A stretch of 64,000 nucleotides of DNA from positions 1 to 64,000 of the forward strand of contig JAEDFN010000001.1 in assembly GCA_016292775.1 (NCBI GenBank), given 5' to 3'. Positions 45,339 through 53,775 of this stretch are shown in pieces (the first letter of the stretch is position 1; every line of letters begins with the position of its first letter). Both the position numbers and the translations under genes were made by a program. The notes under the pieces are model-generated. The model was not told the DNA's origin and made no database searches. It saw only the letters and a list, made by a program, of their open reading frames with translations. The stretch comes from Paludibacteraceae bacterium (lineage in GTDB: Bacteria > Bacteroidota > Bacteroidia > Bacteroidales > Paludibacteraceae).

Positions 45339-45993
45339 ATAACTGTCCATTTTCACATATATATTTTACTCCGGGATAAGAATCAACAAATTGCATATTA
45401 TGAGTAGCCATTATTACAGCAGTACCACTTGTAGAAATAGCTTGCAATAAATCCATTAATTCCGCACCGGTTATAGGGTCTAAATTTCCGGTAGGCTCAT
45501 CGGCAATAATCAATTCAGGAGAATTCAATAATGCTCTGGCAATAACAACCCTTTGCTGTTCTCCGCCGGATAATTGGTGAGGCCATTTATATCCTTTTTT
45601 TGCCATGCCAACAGTTGACAATACAAAATCAATTTGTTCTTCTATTTGCCTTTTATTTTTCCATCCGGTAGCTTTCAAAACAAAAGCCAAATTATCATGT
45701 ACACTTCTATCACTTAACAGCTGAAAATCTTGAAAAACAATACCTATCTTTCTTCTCAAATACGGAATATCTTTTCTTTTTAAATGCAATAAATCATAAT
45801 CAAAAATTCGAGCTTCTCCTACTTTAATAGGTATTTCTGCATACATAGTTTTAAGAAGAGAACTCTTTCCGGAGCCAACCTTTCCACATAAGAATACAAA
45901 TTGATTTTGCTCTACAGAAAAATTGACATCTTTCAGAACTGTTATCTCTTCTTGACAAATATCAACTCCTTTATAATCTAATATTACAGCCAT
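45328..45993 (-). CDS. ftsE: Cell-division ATPase FtsE
   Basis: 221 residues with ABC ATPase motifs: Walker A GKVGSGKSSL, Q-loop VFQDFQLL, signature LSGGEQQR, Walker B LIIADEPTGNLDP and switch His in ATHNMQF. The pattern and size fit FtsE, which with FtsX controls peptidoglycan hydrolases at the septum. ftsX is not adjacent. It is the last gene of a minus-strand unit with a cyclophilin, a GH20 enzyme and an acyltransferase. Confidence 0.88.
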   Translation of the reverse strand: MAVILDYKGVDICQEEITVLKDVNFSVEQNQFVFLCGKVGSGKSSLLKTMYAEIPIKVGEARIFDYDLLHLKRKDIPYLRRKIGIVFQDFQLLSDRSVHDNLAFVLKATGWKNKRQIEEQIDFVLSTVGMAKKGYKWPHQLSGGEQQRVVIARALLNSPELIIADEPTGNLDPITGAELMDLLQAISTSGTAVIMATHNMQFVDSYPGVKYICENGQLLLR

Positions 45994-45997
45994 AAAA

Positions 45998-46690
45998 TTA
46001 ACGTTTTACTATTTTCATCTTAATAATTTTTACCTCTTCAAGAGGTTGATCTCGCTCATCGGTTGGTAAATTAGATATTTTTTCCAATACATCGAATCCT
46101 TCTATTAATTCACCAAAAACAGTATACTGTCCATCAAGATGAGGAGTACCACCTAAAGTTTTATACATTAAACGTTGCTCGTCAGTATATTTAAATCTTG
46201 TATTCAGATTAAGAATTTGAGTTAATCTAAACTCAATTTCATCCAATTCTTCATCAGAAAAAGTTTTACCTTCTACTATATAAAATTGACATGCACTCGA
46301 TTCTCTATCAGGATTTACTTGATCCGGTCTTCGAGCAGCGGCAATTGCTCCTTTTTTATGATAATATTTTGGAAAAACAATCTCTGATTTAATAGTATAC
46401 CCTAAATCACCACTTCCTAAACGAAGTTGTGGATCACCAATTTTTGAATATGGATCTCCACATTGAATCATAAAATCTTTTATTACTCTGTGAAATAATA
46501 CTCCTTCATAGAAACCATTCTCCACTAACTTAATAAAGTTTTCTTTGTGCAAAAGCACATCATCATATAAAGCGATTTTCATACTTCCATGGGTAGTCTC
46601 TATCTTCACAAAAGTGAGTTTTGTAGAATCATTGGCAAAAACAAAACTACTCACAATAATAAAGAAAAAAGTAAAAATCAATTTTTTCAT
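45998..46690 (-). CDS. Periplasmic peptidyl-prolyl isomerase (cyclophilin)
   Basis: 230 residues from the ATG at 46690 (three codons after the first possible start), chosen because it begins the signal peptide (MKKLIFTFFFIIVSSFVFA). The cyclophilin core shows ENFIKLVENGFYEGVLFHRVI, FMIQCGDP and SSACQFYIV, with a family-typical insertion of about 30 residues before YTVFGELIEGFDVLEKI. It would assist folding of exported proteins. Confidence 0.9.
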   Translation of the reverse strand: MKKLIFTFFFIIVSSFVFANDSTKLTFVKIETTHGSMKIALYDDVLLHKENFIKLVENGFYEGVLFHRVIKDFMIQCGDPYSKIGDPQLRLGSGDLGYTIKSEIVFPKYYHKKGAIAAARRPDQVNPDRESSACQFYIVEGKTFSDEELDEIEFRLTQILNLNTRFKYTDEQRLMYKTLGGTPHLDGQYTVFGELIEGFDVLEKISNLPTDERDQPLEEVKIIKMKIVKR

Positions 46691-46713
46691 ATAATACACT
46701 ATTAATAAATTAA

Positions 46714-48963
46714 TTATCTATAGAATTTAGTAGAAGGAACAATATTAAAATGTTCCTGAGATATATTCTTATAAAACAACGTCGGTTTTCTCCAAATAGC
46801 CGGAAATCCGTCATTAATACAATTATTATAAACTAATTTTATTGGATATAGACCTTCTTTTAAATTCATTACAGCCAATTTGGTCAATCCTCTTTTTATT
46901 ACTGAAGTATTATCAATAATCTTTACTCCATTAATCCAAACTTGCTCTAAATCAGAGGTAAATATATAACGTGAGGGCGAATTAATCATAATATACCCTT
47001 GATACACATCTACCCAAGGAGAGGAATAATTATCTTCAATTTTTATATACATTGAATCAACCAATTCAGGATAATCTGATTTCATTGTATCCAAAATACA
47101 CATATCTTGTATACTTCCCCTATATCTTGACTTATACAACCCTTGTGCATTATTGGTAAATTGTCTTGAATTGTGTTTTATTTTTTTATATTGAACTGTT
47201 ATCGGATTAGAAAAAATGCCATTTGGTGATAAAGAAACAGCCTCTAAAACAGAAGAATTACTAATATTAAAAGGAGTATCATATTTAACAAAAGCACTAT
47301 CTTGTACATTATCGGATAATAATCTATAATAAATAGGCCAATCAAGCTCGTTATATAACAACACAGTCTCAACACTATCAAATTCAATATATTGTGCTAT
47401 CGGACCGAATGGTTTAGGTATATGAGCATTTACATTACCATAATAAAAACGAAGGTAGGCACTATCTACTCTTTGTACAAAATAGTTCCAATCTTTTTGA
47501 GCTATAGACCAAGCATTTTCCGCTAATGCCAATAGTCGAGGATACATCATTCTTTCTCTATCAGCATTAGAATATAAGTATTCAGCCCATACATTTGCTT
47601 GAATTCCAAAAATATTATTTATTTGTTTATTTTGCAAATTTGAAGGAATTACCTCCCATTCATATACCTCTTTCAAAGAAGTGAAACCTGTTTGCGCTGA
47701 TTTTTCCCATTTTTTATCTGTCTGATAATGATCAAAATAACAGATACTCCATGGCGTAAGGATAGATTTATATGAAGAAATAATATGCGAAATATTACTA
47801 CCATCTCTCCAAATCATTATTGTAGCATCATTAGAAATATTACCCTCTATTGCATCATCCCAACAAATTAATTTCCTACCTAATTGATGAACTATATTAT
47901 TCACTTTTTCAAGGAAATAGCCATACAACTCTCTTTCAGAAGAAAAATTATTTATTTTCATAATATTTTGACACTTACTACAATTATGCCAAATAGTAGT
48001 AGGACATTCATCACCGCCTATATGAATATATTCTGAAGGGAATATTTCCGTCACCTCCTCAAGAACATTTTGAATAAAAGAAAAAATAGAATCATTACCA
48101 ACACATAATAAATTTTCATCTACTCCCCACAAATTTCTTACTTTATAAGAATCTCCCTTACAACCGAGAAAAGGATAAGAGGCTAAAGCAGCCATTACAT
48201 GCCCCGGCATTTCTATTTCCGGTAATATCTTGACACAGCGATTTTCAGCATATTTCACCAAATCTTTTAGTTCCTCTTGGGTATAATATCCTGAATGCAC
48301 TGATCCATTACTCTCTTTTCTAACCGCACCCACCTCAGTTAACTTTGGATATTTGCGAATCTCTATAGTCCATAATTGATCATCTGTAAGATGTAAATGA
48401 AGTACATTCAACTTATATTTAGACATCCAATCAATTTGTTTTTTTATAGAATCTATAGGTAAAAAATGTCGACAAGGATCGCATAATACGCCACGATATT
48501 GAAAACGAGGTTCATCTTCAATCACTGCACAGGGCACACTCCACACTCTATCAATTTGTTTTGAAGATTCGATTTCCGGCGGTAATAATTGTAGTAAAGA
48601 TTGTAACCCATAAAAAACACCCTCTTTTGAGCCTCCATAGATATCAATCGAAAATGGAGAAATATTTAAATAATACCCCTCTTTATTTTTTATTGTTTTA
48701 TCTATTCTCAAAACAATTGAATTTCTTCCTCGTTTTAAAATAGGGAATTTATATCCGGTACTTCTGCGCAAAGTATTAGCTACAACATCGGCTACTGCAT
48801 ATAACTCTTTATCTTTCACCACAATAGAAGTACTTTCATCAAGATAAAATCGTACATACGGATTTACATCATACTCCATTGGGTGAGGAACAATATTTAC
48901 AGCACTTACTATAAGCACTATAAAAGACATACATAAAGAAATTACATACCTCTTAATATTCAT
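46714..48963 (-). CDS. Beta-N-acetylhexosaminidase, GH20
   Basis: 749 residues. A signal peptide (1-22) precedes a GH20 N-terminal alpha/beta domain (about 25-150). The TIM barrel begins YRGVLCDPCRHFLPIDSIKK and holds the catalytic Asp-Glu pair in YIHIGGDECPTTIWH (near 316-317). A C-terminal PA14- or sandwich-like region follows (SDLEQVWINGVKIID). It removes terminal GlcNAc or GalNAc from glycans in the periplasm or at the surface. It starts 4 bases after the acyltransferase gene. Confidence 0.93.
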   Translation of the reverse strand: MNIKRYVISLCMSFIVLIVSAVNIVPHPMEYDVNPYVRFYLDESTSIVVKDKELYAVADVVANTLRRSTGYKFPILKRGRNSIVLRIDKTIKNKEGYYLNISPFSIDIYGGSKEGVFYGLQSLLQLLPPEIESSKQIDRVWSVPCAVIEDEPRFQYRGVLCDPCRHFLPIDSIKKQIDWMSKYKLNVLHLHLTDDQLWTIEIRKYPKLTEVGAVRKESNGSVHSGYYTQEELKDLVKYAENRCVKILPEIEMPGHVMAALASYPFLGCKGDSYKVRNLWGVDENLLCVGNDSIFSFIQNVLEEVTEIFPSEYIHIGGDECPTTIWHNCSKCQNIMKINNFSSERELYGYFLEKVNNIVHQLGRKLICWDDAIEGNISNDATIMIWRDGSNISHIISSYKSILTPWSICYFDHYQTDKKWEKSAQTGFTSLKEVYEWEVIPSNLQNKQINNIFGIQANVWAEYLYSNADRERMMYPRLLALAENAWSIAQKDWNYFVQRVDSAYLRFYYGNVNAHIPKPFGPIAQYIEFDSVETVLLYNELDWPIYYRLLSDNVQDSAFVKYDTPFNISNSSVLEAVSLSPNGIFSNPITVQYKKIKHNSRQFTNNAQGLYKSRYRGSIQDMCILDTMKSDYPELVDSMYIKIEDNYSSPWVDVYQGYIMINSPSRYIFTSDLEQVWINGVKIIDNTSVIKRGLTKLAVMNLKEGLYPIKLVYNNCINDGFPAIWRKPTLFYKNISQEHFNIVPSTKFYR

Positions 48964-48967
48964 TTCA

Positions 48968-50266
48968 TCATTTCAGATTATCATTAATACTTTTCACCAA
49001 TGTTTTGATACTCTTATTTGTCTTAAGTTTAATATCAGAAATTACAATTCTTAATAAACGAACATATTTATGAGAAAAAGAAAAAGATGGAATAGACAAT
49101 AATAAAATTAATATTGCAATATACCATTTAGTAACACTGAATAATATTGGCACCAAGATTATTAATATTATAGGAGTCAATAATATAGACAACACATATC
49201 TGATAGAATTATTAAAAGCTTTATCTTCTATTTTATATATAATAAATTGAGAAATCAATGTAATAGGGGAAGAAATTATTACCGAGAAAACGAAATAAGG
49301 GATAAAGAAAAATAATAATAAAATACAAGAAATAATATTCAATGTTGATGCCGGACAAATCAAAGATTCATCTGCAATATTTAATTTTCTACGAAGAAAA
49401 GAAAACTCTTTACCCAATTTTAATAGATGTTCTGCTTTATAAGTACTATTTTTCTCTAAAGCATAAAAATCTTCGATAAATTTACGATTAGCACGCATTT
49501 CATTATAAGGATTTCCGGATAAATTCCAAGCATCCAAATAATATGAATTACGTATATACGACAAATCAATTAAGGCGTCGTAATTTTCATCATCTTTTAC
49601 AAAATGAATTAATTCGGAGATTTTTGGAGCAAGCAATTCTTTTAGCTCTACTAATAATTTTGGATAAGGATCTTCTTTATGATTATTTACAAAGTCTGTT
49701 ACATTTATAGGAGTACCTATATTTATTGATAAAGTAGAAGAATATTTTACATAACTTCCATACTCTATACCGATAGGCACAATGTAAAGTGGCATTTTTC
49801 CATTTAGTTTACTTTCTGCCTCAATAGCAATACGAAAAATACCTTTTACAATAGGAAGCATACTATGCTTCATTCTATGAGTACCCTCACAAAAAATACA
49901 AAAAGGCACTTTATGCTCTAATACAACAGCAGCTTCTTCAATAATTTCTTCATTTTTCTTCATGTTTTCACGCCCATCTCGTAATCTCATTATAGGCATA
50001 ATTTTGAAGAAATTAAATAGTTTTGCCAAAGTAGGATTTTTAAACATATCAGCTCTTGCTACAAAAACTGTAGGTTTATGCGAGATAATAAGAACTGATA
50101 ATGCATCCATTAAGGCATTTGTATGGTTTGGAGCAAATATAACAGCTCCATCAGTAGGAATATTTTCTTTTCCTACAATACTTATTTCGCTATATGCACT
50201 TGAAATAGTGTTGTTCATATAGCGTAATAAAATATTATAAAATTTGTTATTTTCGTAGATATGCAT
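48968..50266 (-). CDS. PlsC-like acyltransferase with C-terminal membrane helices
   Basis: 432 residues. The acyltransferase motifs are APNHTNALMDAL (HX4D) and FCEGTHRMKHSM (usually FPEGTRS). The C-terminal third has about four membrane helices (near 300-335 and 355-395). The layout equals that of the protein at 23370, so they are paralogues with different operons; this one sits with cell-envelope genes and may serve lipid or LPS acylation (inference). No promoter is visible between it and the rpoZ terminator. Confidence 0.83.
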   Translation of the reverse strand: MHIYENNKFYNILLRYMNNTISSAYSEISIVGKENIPTDGAVIFAPNHTNALMDALSVLIISHKPTVFVARADMFKNPTLAKLFNFFKIMPIMRLRDGRENMKKNEEIIEEAAVVLEHKVPFCIFCEGTHRMKHSMLPIVKGIFRIAIEAESKLNGKMPLYIVPIGIEYGSYVKYSSTLSINIGTPINVTDFVNNHKEDPYPKLLVELKELLAPKISELIHFVKDDENYDALIDLSYIRNSYYLDAWNLSGNPYNEMRANRKFIEDFYALEKNSTYKAEHLLKLGKEFSFLRRKLNIADESLICPASTLNIISCILLLFFFIPYFVFSVIISSPITLISQFIIYKIEDKAFNNSIRYVLSILLTPIILIILVPILFSVTKWYIAILILLLSIPSFSFSHKYVRLLRIVISDIKLKTNKSIKTLVKSINDNLK

Positions 50267-50271
50267 AAAAA

Positions 50272-50312
50272 CACAAATAGGAGTAATAGTTATCTATGTA
50301 ACTAATACTCCT
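50272..50312 (-). terminator. Hairpin after rpoZ-like gene
   Basis: AGGAGTAATAGTTA (50279-50292) pairs with TAACTAATACTCCT (50299-50312) with one mismatch. On the minus strand it is followed by ATTTGTGTTTTT and then by the next start codon, so partial read-through is likely. Confidence 0.65.
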
Positions 50313-50337
50313 TAATTTCTATAATATTAGAAAAAAA

Positions 50338-50664
50338 TCAATCTCTATCTTTAATAGGATTTTTCCAATAGATTTCCCCATTTTCGAATTCATGAATTGC
50401 TCTTAACGTTGGTTTAGGAAGCTGTTCATAATATCTGGAAATCTCTATTTGCTCACGATTTTCAAATACCTCTTCCAAATTATCATTAGAGGATGAAAAA
50501 TCAGCAAGTTTTTTATCAAGTTCATGTTTCACTTCAACACTAATCTGATTAGCACGTTTTGCAATTATACGCACTGTTTCATATACATTACCTACCGGCT
50601 CACAAAGAGCGTTCATATCACGTGTAATAGTATTAGTTGGAACGATATTTTTTTTAGAACCCAT
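50338..50664 (-). CDS. rpoZ: RNA polymerase omega-like subunit (Bacteroidota RpoZ)
   Basis: 108 residues. The N-terminal part (TITRDMNALCEPVGNVYETVRIIAKRANQISVEVKHELDKK) keeps the omega pattern of a helix with VYE..RIIAKRANQI. The C-terminal tail is as in Bacteroidota homologues. Omega aids assembly of RNA polymerase. It follows bamD by 7 bases, an order common in the phylum. Confidence 0.85.
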   Translation of the reverse strand: MGSKKNIVPTNTITRDMNALCEPVGNVYETVRIIAKRANQISVEVKHELDKKLADFSSSNDNLEEVFENREQIEISRYYEQLPKPTLRAIHEFENGEIYWKNPIKDRD

Positions 50665-50671
50665 AATATAA

Positions 50672-51472
50672 TTATTTTACTATTTGTTTTGCTTCTTTAT
50701 ATATTCGATTTGCCTCTTTAATATGTCTACCATCAGCAAATTCATTTACATATCTATAGTATTCATCGATAACTTCGCTAAAGCGCTCGACTTTTTTTTC
50801 TGCAACAGATAGAGATGCTTCTTTGGATTTAGATTGCAAGATAATAAACATGATATCATCTTTATATTTAGAATCCGGATACTCACGAAGAGTATTTTCG
50901 GCAGTCACTATAACAGCTCTATAATTATTTCCGCCATACAATCCTAAATTATAATATAGTTTTGCATTTAAATAACCTTTATAAGCGAGTTTATCTTCCA
51001 TCTCCGACAACATAGTTCTACATTCGGAAACTTTATCGGTATTTGGATAAATCTCGATATACTCTCTTAATGCTTGGATTGCATTTTCGGTAGTGGTTTG
51101 ATCCAATCTGGCATCAGGAGAATCTTTATAATAGCAGTATGCAATTTTGTATGTTACATCTTGAGAAAATTTTCCTCTTGGAAAATTTCTTATGTAAGCA
51201 TTATAATACTCACTTGCTGAATAATAGTTTTTTTGACCTAAATACGATTCTGCAATAAAATACATTACCTCTTCCGCTTGAGGTGTACCTCTGTAATAGT
51301 GAATAACAGATTCAAACATGGTAATACTTTTTGTATACTTCTTCTCCATAAAGAAATTCTTTCCTGCAATAAATTTTGTTTCAGGATCTGTAGATTTCTG
51401 AAGCTTTACATATTCACTACAAGAAACGAATAAAAGAGAATATACAATTAATATTAATGCTTTATATTTCAT
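50672..51472 (-). CDS. bamD: Outer-membrane assembly lipoprotein BamD
   Basis: 266 residues from the ATG at 51472; the frame extends to a TTG inside the -7 element and that start is rejected. Signal with lipobox LLFVSC. Tetratricopeptide-like helix pairs (TKFIAGKNFFMEKKYTKSITMFESVIHYYRG split over the first repeat, AEEVMYFIAESYLGQKNYYSA, YNAYIRNFPRGKFSQDVTYK) match BamD, which couples to BamA for beta-barrel insertion. Confidence 0.93.
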   Translation of the reverse strand: MKYKALILIVYSLLFVSCSEYVKLQKSTDPETKFIAGKNFFMEKKYTKSITMFESVIHYYRGTPQAEEVMYFIAESYLGQKNYYSASEYYNAYIRNFPRGKFSQDVTYKIAYCYYKDSPDARLDQTTTENAIQALREYIEIYPNTDKVSECRTMLSEMEDKLAYKGYLNAKLYYNLGLYGGNNYRAVIVTAENTLREYPDSKYKDDIMFIILQSKSKEASLSVAEKKVERFSEVIDEYYRYVNEFADGRHIKEANRIYKEAKQIVK

Positions 51473-51487
51473 ATTTAAATCTAAATG

Positions 51488-51495
51488 CAAAGTTA
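51488..51495 (-). promoter_or_regulatory. bamD -7 element
   Basis: TAACTTTG on the minus strand, 16 bases before the chosen bamD start codon. Confidence 0.55.
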
Positions 51496-51525
51496 CATTA
51501 TATACGCCAAATAGAAAAGTAAATC

Positions 51526-53187
51526 CTATTCAGAATCTAAATCTTTTCCGTGTTCCAACAACAAAGTACATGTTGGTCGATCACAAACATATGAAGGTCC
51601 GAAATATTGAATTGGCCCCGGATATATGTATGAATTATGAGAATCTGCCCAAGCTTCTCTATGTGCTTCAAAATATTTAAATGGAGCTCCATTCAAGTTT
51701 ACTAGTGCTTTTTGGATTACCGGTTTCATTTCTCCATTTCTACGTTCCATATTCATCATCATTGTGATAGGAACTCCGCCGGCAATCCACTCTTTTGCTG
51801 GGGCTGTCAAATTCCTTACACTTGCCATATATCCTGTTTTTCCTTCAGAAATTAGCACTGATGAAGTATATCCTAAAGAATAACAATAATCAGCATCAAA
51901 ATTAGAAGGCATTGAGCATCTACCTTCATAACCAAAGAAGTGATTAATAGTACCGAATTTTCCTTTATATATACCTTTTTCTTTAAGGAATGCTAATTTT
52001 TTTGCACACATCTCAATCAACATCTTTTCTGTTTCGATAAGAGAAACCTGAACATTACCATGAGGGTCTCTATCAAGAGTTAATTGTTGTGCTATTCTAA
52101 TAGGAAGTTCGGAATAAACATTTCTACTTTCTTCATTGAGTTTACTTAAAACGTATTCTCTTTTTTCTTTATCCGAATCCAACCTATTAAATTCTTCATT
52201 ATCTGCGAGCAAGTCATTCAATTCACCAATTAGTTTTTTCATTGCAGGGATAAACTCTATCAACCCTTCAGGAATGAGAATAGTACCGAAATTCAAACCG
52301 TGATCAGCTCTTCTTACAATCACTTCCACTATTCTATCCACAATATCACTAACTGTATAATTTTTAGCTTCTACTTCTTCACTGATAATACAAATATTTG
52401 GTTGAGTTTGTAGAGCACACTCTAAAGTAATATGAGATGCCGACCTACCCATCAAACGAATAAAATGCCAGTATTTTTTAGCTGAATTGGCATCTCGTTG
52501 AATATTACCTATCAATTCTGAATAGACCTTACAAGCCGTATCAAAGCCAAAAGAAGTCTCAATCATATCATTTTTAAGATCTCCATCTATGGTTTTAGGA
52601 CACCCAATAACTTGTATTCCACATTTTTTTTGAAGGTAGTATTCTGCCAACACGCATGCATTAGTATTGGAATCATCTCCACCTATAATCACAATAGCTT
52701 TGATATCAAGAGCTTTACATATTTGAATACCACTATCAAACTGGCGTTTCTCTTCTAATTTTGTACGGCCGGAACCTATTATATCAAAGCCACCGGTATT
52801 TCGATATTCGTTAACAATCTCTTCTGTTAGCTCTATATATTTGTGATCTACCAAACCACTCGGTCCACCCAAAAAGCCATACAATCTATTTTTTGGATTT
52901 AATTTTTTCAATCCGTCAAAGAGCCCACATATTACATTGTGACCACCGGGAGCTTGACCTCCCGACAATATTACACCCACATTTATTTCTTGATAAAACT
53001 TATCACTCCCCTTTTCAAATCTGATTATTGGCATTCCATAAGTATTAGGGAATAATTTTTCAATTTCAGATTGATCAGCAACAGAATTGGTTTTATCTCC
53101 TTCTATCATTTCCACCCCTTCTATAAGAGAAGCCGGCAATTTAGGTTGATATTTATACCTTTCAATTTGTAATGGATTAATTTTCAT
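51526..53187 (-). CDS. pfp: Diphosphate-fructose-6-phosphate 1-phosphotransferase
   Basis: 553 residues, the long PPi-PFK type. It has GVILSGGQAPGGHNVICGLF, the PPi-type GGDDSNTNACVLAEYY (Asp in place of the ATP-type Gly), KTIDGDLKND with catalytic Asp, and MGRSASHITLECALQ. It phosphorylates fructose 6-phosphate with pyrophosphate. A TTG at 53193 opens the frame; the ATG at 53185-53187 is preferred. A TAACTTTG -7 (53272-53279) gives a leader of about 80 bases. Confidence 0.95.
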   Translation of the reverse strand: MKINPLQIERYKYQPKLPASLIEGVEMIEGDKTNSVADQSEIEKLFPNTYGMPIIRFEKGSDKFYQEINVGVILSGGQAPGGHNVICGLFDGLKKLNPKNRLYGFLGGPSGLVDHKYIELTEEIVNEYRNTGGFDIIGSGRTKLEEKRQFDSGIQICKALDIKAIVIIGGDDSNTNACVLAEYYLQKKCGIQVIGCPKTIDGDLKNDMIETSFGFDTACKVYSELIGNIQRDANSAKKYWHFIRLMGRSASHITLECALQTQPNICIISEEVEAKNYTVSDIVDRIVEVIVRRADHGLNFGTILIPEGLIEFIPAMKKLIGELNDLLADNEEFNRLDSDKEKREYVLSKLNEESRNVYSELPIRIAQQLTLDRDPHGNVQVSLIETEKMLIEMCAKKLAFLKEKGIYKGKFGTINHFFGYEGRCSMPSNFDADYCYSLGYTSSVLISEGKTGYMASVRNLTAPAKEWIAGGVPITMMMNMERRNGEMKPVIQKALVNLNGAPFKYFEAHREAWADSHNSYIYPGPIQYFGPSYVCDRPTCTLLLEHGKDLDSE

Positions 53188-53271
53188 ATCCAAAATATTA
53201 TACTAGAATTACCTTAAATATTTAGCACAGTGCAACTTAATACCAATTACACTGATTATTTTTTACCGACG

Positions 53272-53279
53272 CAAAGTTA
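53272..53279 (-). promoter_or_regulatory. pfp -7 element
   Basis: TAACTTTG on the minus strand. The leader between it and the pfp ATG holds only a weak hairpin. Upstream (53280-53492) is AT-rich with no gene seen; a perfect ATTATTATC/GATAATAAT dyad is at 53452-53473. Confidence 0.5.
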
Positions 53280-53492
53280 CAATTTTTTTTCGAATATAAT
53301 CTAAATATTTTTAGAAAAAAATCCTTACAACTCAAATTATTCCGAAAAAATAGCGATAGTATAATATTTGTACCACGAAAATAATCTAATTCGGTATATA
53401 CGGAAATAATTGGTAACCACAATATAATTATTAAACGAAAAAATAAAGCTCATTATTATCACACGATAATAATAGAATTACAATTATATAAT

Positions 53493-53526
53493 AAAAAAAG
53501 TGGTACTCTATAAAAAAGCACCACTT
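53493..53526 (-). terminator. Terminator of the 6S-like RNA
   Basis: On the minus strand AAGTGGT (53520-53526) pairs with ACCACTT (53498-53504) and a run of seven T follows. Confidence 0.8.
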
Positions 53527-53738
53527 ATATTAAATCGCACTGCAATTATTGAGAAAAATTCCTATAAAAAACAGGATTTAAGGTATGCTACTTCTTTGTA
53601 ATCTGCCGACTAAGATTAGTTACCTATAAAGGCGCAGCCCGCCATTAAAATAGCATTTGCCTTAGTAATAAATAATTAAAATGTAGAATTTTCCAATCTC
53701 TTAAACAGTGCGATAAATCTTATTATTCTATATTTACA
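53493..53738 (-). ncRNA. Structured small RNA, 6S RNA-like
   Basis: No convincing protein frame lies here, but all parts of a small RNA gene do: a promoter just upstream, an intrinsic terminator at the end and long-range pairing between. CAGTGCGAT (53706-53714) pairs exactly with ATCGCACTG (53534-53542), closing a domain of about 181 bases. Inside, on the minus strand, GGAAAATTCTA pairs with TAGGAATTTTTC and AAGGCAAATGCTA with GTAGCATACCTT, with an open AT-rich bubble between these stems and small hairpins at the tip. Closing stem, central bubble, terminal stem and length fit 6S RNA, the sigma-factor-holoenzyme decoy. Sequence alone does not prove the family. Confidence 0.6.
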
Positions 53739-53742
53739 GATG

Positions 53743-53772
53743 CAAAGATATGAAAAATTTCAAATTCAACAA
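53743..53772 (-). promoter_or_regulatory. Promoter of the 6S-like RNA
   Basis: TTG (53770-53772), a 19-base spacer and TATCTTTG (53743-53750) on the minus strand, lying in the 30 bases after the phosphoglucomutase stop. Confidence 0.7.
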
Positions 53773-53775
53773 CGT

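Noticed and set aside
53237..53422. Sixty-one-codon minus-strand frame upstream of pfp
   Set aside because: It contains the pfp -7 element and no recognisable domain; composition is that of AT-rich intergenic DNA.
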